From Candidatus Liminaster caballi (GTDB taxonomy: Bacteria; Bacteroidota; Bacteroidia; Bacteroidales; UBA3663): 64,000 nucleotides of DNA. The stretch's first letter is position 1. Every line of letters begins with the position of its first letter. Below the pieces are notes generated by a model that saw only the letters and a program-made list of their open reading frames with translations, was not told the DNA's origin and made no database searches. Below, one piece after another: positions 59,309 through 64,000 of this stretch. A program made the translations under genes and the position numbers. The stretch lies in the NCBI GenBank assembly GCA_018065085.1, contig JAGHUA010000005.1:57837-121836 (forward strand), written 5' to 3'.

Positions 59309-59429
59309 AATTATTTCATTTTTTTAGTTTTGCTAACGAGCCCATTTTTAGGGAATATGAACAATCCGTTTAAAAGTATGATTTCCATGATTTCCTCGTC
59401 AACATACAATAGTTTTATTTCTTGTATAA

Positions 59430-62400
59430 TTAGCAAGAAAGTACAACGTCATTAATTTTTCGATTACCTCCTACATATATTTGTTCTTCGAATAAATTTA
59501 ATAAACGATTAATACTTTCAAAATCTTCATCCTCTTTCAAACATTTGTATATCATAAGCAAAATTTCTGTTATTTCTTCATCGACAAAATGTGGAATCTC
59601 GCTATCATCATAATTTTGTGATTGTATGAAATTCAGACATTCTTGCGGATAAATAATGATACATTCTTTGATGTATTTCAATTCGTCAGAAACATCTCGG
59701 AACCTATTTGCCTTGAAGCAAGAATATATCTCAACAAAAAAGTCAAAAGCATCTACGGGAAGTTCTTTTGCGTGCCAGCAATATGCATGTATGACATTTT
59801 CACGTCCATCATTAGAAAACCTTCTAAGGTATTTTTCGCATAGGTGCGTATATTCTTTATGCTTATAATTCTTTAGACATACTTTTACTATGTCAGCTAT
59901 AACCTCTTCTTCATTTAAACTAAGAAGTCTTTCAAATCGTCCTTTGCATTCATCAGTTCTATTAGGAACCGTAAGCCCATAGAAATATATTTCTGCAAGA
60001 ATCTTATGAGCATGCGTGTCAAGTTCAATTTGATTAACAAATCCCGTTACTATTTCAGGGTAGTGATACCAATAATACTGAATGGCATGAACACAGAGGA
60101 ATAATGCCTCAGAAGATAAGTTCTTAATATACGTAAAAAAGGTTTGTTTTGTCAGTTCTTTGTCATAGTACCTATTGTCAAAGATATAGTGCACAACCAA
60201 AAGACGTGTGTCTTCTGTGATTAATGGTTCCATTTCATTTAGCAATTTGTACCCAAAACTTTTACGTTGTTCTATCCCACACAATTTAATAAGCATTTCA
60301 ATAGACCTTCCCTGGTAGCTATTCATGGCTTTTGTAAGTTTGCCATTCACTCGCTTTTCTAGTTCATCAGAACCAACCATAGGGGTATATCCATTGCTAA
60401 CTTCTTCTGGGAGGATTGCAACTGACTTCAAAAAAGGAACTATCTCATCAATAATTTTGTTATCATGTATAAAGTAATGCCGCATAATATCTGTAAAGTC
60501 ATGAGGATTGTTCTTTACAAACTTCACATCTAAGAATTGTTTAACAAAAGGCCAAACTATGCTAGGTTCCATGCCTCCTTCAAGAAGCCCTTTTGCCCCT
60601 TCAATCTTATACATCATTTTGATAGAGTCAGTTACAAACAATTCAGAAATAAAGGATAAGTATCTTCTTGGATTCTTACTAACACATTCCTTAAACATCC
60701 TTGCATTTACGCGTATGTCAATGGGGGGTCTGTTGTGATACCAATGATTATCATTCACAGCAAACAAGTCAAGCCATCTCGAAAATGACAAGTTTGTGTA
60801 CTGTTCTTCTCGTAAAGAACCTCCACATATTTCTGCCATATGTACATTGTGATCAGGTTTTTCTAACACATATGGAGTATTATAGTATCGTCGATTTAAT
60901 TCTTGGCGACACCTTTTTAGCTTTGCACCATCTACTTTCTCTGGGAGGGTAACAGAAACTAACTTCCATTTATTGTACCACATAAAAGGATACAGAATTC
61001 TGTCAAATTCTCTATGTTTGTTTGGGAGATTATCTTTTTTGCTTTGAAAATTTAGAATTAAATCCTCATACCAAGTTCTTTGTATGGAGTCTTGAACAAG
61101 ATACCAATTTCTTAGTAGAACCAAGAAGTAGTATTCAATGTCCCAAGACAGATAAGAATCCATTTTTTCAGAATCTCTTAATATGCATAGGATTTCATCA
61201 TTATACATCAAAGGATTTAAAGACATTATTTCAAAGGCCAAACATACTGCGCACTCATCGTTAGTCATATAGAGATCCTTGACCATCGCTTTTATCATGT
61301 CCTTATGAGATGAATACCGAACAAGCAATTCCTTATATATATCGAATAGTTTCCTATCATAGTCTGCTATGTTATGCCCAAAAACTTCGTTCAAAGTAAA
61401 TTCATCCAGATAATATGGCTTACTTTTCTTGACAACAACGGTCAGAAATACACGATGAAACATGATTAGATATTCCATTGAGCATTCTTCTACCAACTTC
61501 TTGCACAAATCCTCGACTAAAACATATGAATCATGTTTGTTGCCTTGATCATCATTTCTCAAAAGATAATCCAGTATTAACCTCTCTGATTCAGAGAATA
61601 CGAATTCCTTGTTTGTTTGCAATGCATCAATCAGAGCATGAATATAGAAATGAAAATCAAGATTGGAAGACGATAACGCTTCTCTTACAAACGTCCTACG
61701 ATAATCATTATGTCCCCTTAATACAAAATTCAAGAAATACGAACGAACAGCCTCGTCATCATTCTTATTGATAATCTCAAACACTTCTTTTGCATATTTA
61801 AAAGAAGCGACAGACAGATAATTTGCGACAGGATATAGCAATTCCGTTTTTTGGTTAACAGAACCTACCAAAGACAACACAATAGGTTTTAAGGTAATAA
61901 ACCATTTATCATTACGAACGCCACGCAAGAAAAAAGATAGACACTTCATATCCTTATTGCATGCATCGTAAACAATTTCGCGTTCACATGTAGAAATGTC
62001 TTCTGACATTGCGATAAGCGAAAGCGTCAAAAACTTAATGTGTTCTCTTATTTTTGATGAAATGAGTATCAACCGTAAATCGTTGGAATACTTGTCAAGA
62101 TCATGCTCTTTATCAAATTCTAGAACAGCTTTAACGGTTGAGCGTATTTCTAATCCTTGGAAGTCTTTTTGAATTTGGTCAAAGAAGCTACCTTCCTTAC
62201 TTGTAAACAATCGTGCAAGAGTATAATCATAGAATGCCTGGTGGAAAAACGAGCAACTCATATTTTGCAGCAAGACAACATGATTACTAGCCAAATAATT
62301 CAATACAATTCTTTCTTTGTCATCACTTGAGATAATCGGAGACAAAGTTTTTTGGTTAAGTGCCGAATCTGCAATCTTGAATAGAGCTTTTTCTATACTA

Positions 62401-63692
62401 CCTGGGGTTATTGCTTCTGGAGCATTATCAACAAGTATTTTCCACAACTCATCGTATAACTGATGAGCATTTCTATAATTTATTTTTAGGCTTTTTTTGC
62501 GATGGACTAAACAGAATAGGTTCAATAGATGTGCCGTCTGTAATAGCTTTATTGTTTGAACATCAAGTTTGTCAAATATACCATTGCACAGCATATCAAC
62601 TATACTTTTGACCTCTTCTTTAGATATATTTCCAAGTTCTATTAGTTTTGCATTATCAGATAAGGAATGCAATTTGCTGTCATATTCAAGATCATATTTC
62701 CGACAAGATACAACGATCCTAATGTCATTATATTCTCTTAACTTTGATAGCAAAGTAATAAACAAATTGATTTTGCCTCTGTCATTTGTGAGATATTGAG
62801 AAAGAGCGTCTATTTGATCGATTACAACCACAAGCAATCGTTGATCAGCCTTGACATACTGGATAAGGCTAATCAATTTATCTAACTTCATGTCTTCACT
62901 CATCAAATTAAGGCAATCTGCTTTAATACACATGGTTTTGACATTCCGTTTATCGAGTTCTTCTATTAAATCCTTAATGACTACCGATTTGCCAACGCCT
63001 GCATGTCCTTGTAAAACACAAAGATTTGCTTGATTATCAACTAATGGCTCATTAGTCCAATCGAGCAACTCTTCAACTTCACGTCTTCTAATATGCGATT
63101 CTGGAAGACCATAAAACAAAGGATTAATAATTGCAAAAGGGACTCTATTTGTCTCTATAAACTGTTCAGACAAATACTTCTCATCTTTGAATGAAAGCAT
63201 TTTGTCGTCAAAGATTTTCTTCCATAAAGCCAAAGTCTGTGACAGACATTCTTTGTCACATTTCTCTGATTGAGTAAAATGGTATCTTTGACTTTGCTGA
63301 CATTCATTTGGTAGATTAATAAAATCTTGTATTGCATTTGAATCTATATATCTCCTATAGAACGTTTCATTATCAGTATCACATGCTACAAATATAACTA
63401 CCTCACCTCTGTTTAAATTTGCGTAAGCAAACACCTCGTTTGGGATATCATAATATGCATCAGATTCTGTTGAATGATATGTCATATGCTTAACTTGAAC
63501 TGTTATTTTTGCTTCCATAACATCGTCATTATTTAACAGTTCAAGGTAACCATCAATCATAGGCAGATTGCCTCCTCTTTCTAATCTCTCCTTCACTCCA
63601 TGTTTGAAGAAAAGATTTTGTAACAGGAGAATGCTGCCATAATCTAATTCATCAGATTTATAGGTTGACTTTTTTAATACTAACTTGGCCAT
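59430..63692 (-). CDS. 1420-aa P-loop NTPase with possible nuclease-like N-terminus and long helical C-terminus (STAND/Avs-like candidate)
   Basis: Walker A LQGHAGVGKSVVIKDL; Walker B LLVVVIDQIDALSQYL; RIVVSCRKYDLEYD; STAND-like SFFHQAFYDYTLARLF; N-term DGYLELL...KITVQVKHMTY. Confidence 0.75.
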   Translation of the reverse strand: MAKLVLKKSTYKSDELDYGSILLLQNLFFKHGVKERLERGGNLPMIDGYLELLNNDDVMEAKITVQVKHMTYHSTESDAYYDIPNEVFAYANLNRGEVVIFVACDTDNETFYRRYIDSNAIQDFINLPNECQQSQRYHFTQSEKCDKECLSQTLALWKKIFDDKMLSFKDEKYLSEQFIETNRVPFAIINPLFYGLPESHIRRREVEELLDWTNEPLVDNQANLCVLQGHAGVGKSVVIKDLIEELDKRNVKTMCIKADCLNLMSEDMKLDKLISLIQYVKADQRLLVVVIDQIDALSQYLTNDRGKINLFITLLSKLREYNDIRIVVSCRKYDLEYDSKLHSLSDNAKLIELGNISKEEVKSIVDMLCNGIFDKLDVQTIKLLQTAHLLNLFCLVHRKKSLKINYRNAHQLYDELWKILVDNAPEAITPGSIEKALFKIADSALNQKTLSPIISSDDKERIVLNYLASNHVVLLQNMSCSFFHQAFYDYTLARLFTSKEGSFFDQIQKDFQGLEIRSTVKAVLEFDKEHDLDKYSNDLRLILISSKIREHIKFLTLSLIAMSEDISTCEREIVYDACNKDMKCLSFFLRGVRNDKWFITLKPIVLSLVGSVNQKTELLYPVANYLSVASFKYAKEVFEIINKNDDEAVRSYFLNFVLRGHNDYRRTFVREALSSSNLDFHFYIHALIDALQTNKEFVFSESERLILDYLLRNDDQGNKHDSYVLVEDLCKKLVEECSMEYLIMFHRVFLTVVVKKSKPYYLDEFTLNEVFGHNIADYDRKLFDIYKELLVRYSSHKDMIKAMVKDLYMTNDECAVCLAFEIMSLNPLMYNDEILCILRDSEKMDSYLSWDIEYYFLVLLRNWYLVQDSIQRTWYEDLILNFQSKKDNLPNKHREFDRILYPFMWYNKWKLVSVTLPEKVDGAKLKRCRQELNRRYYNTPYVLEKPDHNVHMAEICGGSLREEQYTNLSFSRWLDLFAVNDNHWYHNRPPIDIRVNARMFKECVSKNPRRYLSFISELFVTDSIKMMYKIEGAKGLLEGGMEPSIVWPFVKQFLDVKFVKNNPHDFTDIMRHYFIHDNKIIDEIVPFLKSVAILPEEVSNGYTPMVGSDELEKRVNGKLTKAMNSYQGRSIEMLIKLCGIEQRKSFGYKLLNEMEPLITEDTRLLVVHYIFDNRYYDKELTKQTFFTYIKNLSSEALFLCVHAIQYYWYHYPEIVTGFVNQIELDTHAHKILAEIYFYGLTVPNRTDECKGRFERLLSLNEEEVIADIVKVCLKNYKHKEYTHLCEKYLRRFSNDGRENVIHAYCWHAKELPVDAFDFFVEIYSCFKANRFRDVSDELKYIKECIIIYPQECLNFIQSQNYDDSEIPHFVDEEITEILLMIYKCLKEDEDFESINRLLNLFEEQIYVGGNRKINDVVLSC

Positions 63693-63878
63693 ATTTTATT
63701 TAATCCCAATACCCGATCTTATAGTGAATATTCAATAATCCTCCTAACCATCACCCTCAGTTCATCTATATTTGGAAGGAACTTTTCTATATTCTTGTTG
63801 TTCATATTCATCAAGTCTTCTTTCTCTTAGATGGAGAATTCTGCTGAAAGTTTTGAGATAAGATTTGAAATATAGAGA

Positions 63879-64000
63879 CTATTCAAATTTATATTGTAAA
63901 ACATCATATTTAGGTTGATACATAATATTGTATTCGTCTTCTTCGAATGATGGTGCTGTTATCTCAAAACCATTTAATGCACAATGATGTCTATAATCAG
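63879..64000 (-). CDS. C-terminus of an unidentified minus-strand protein running off the window
   Basis: Reverse-complement reading ends DYRHHCALNGFEITAPSFEEDEYNIMYQPKYDVLQYKFE*; stop at 63879-63881. Confidence 0.5.
   Translation of the reverse strand, partial: DYRHHCALNGFEITAPSFEEDEYNIMYQPKYDVLQYKFE

Noticed and set aside
1-64000. tRNA or rRNA genes
   Set aside because: No cloverleaf or rRNA signatures were recognised in intergenic regions by eye; a tRNAscan run would be needed to exclude them.

Overview
The window looks like a Bacteroidales chromosome segment, judged from its gene families and from TTTG / TAnnTTTG promoter boxes. About the first 56 kb is mostly ordinary chromosome: a surface-glycan cluster, a bamA/ompH/uppS envelope operon, and housekeeping genes (prmC, recX, rdgB, class I fumarase, slyD, aroC, apbE, ruvC, ruvA, ilvE, rplY, pth, cca, glnN), plus a probable small SRP RNA. 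About the last 8 kb is AT-richer accessory DNA. It holds decayed or internally deleted AlbA_2/DUF4143 ATPase genes around one intact AlbA_2 regulator, then a 1420-aa P-loop protein with a possible nuclease-like N-terminus and STAND-like architecture, which is a candidate defence gene. Other notable signals are two homologous 41-42 bp hairpin-repeat arrays in opposite orientation, 28 kb apart, each in a convergent intergenic gap; a perfect 24-bp inverted repeat; a 12-nt periodic expansion inside prmC; a Gly-Tyr loop in BamA; a probable TTG start for aroC; and a duplicated terminator. All family assignments come from reading the sequence, with no database search.
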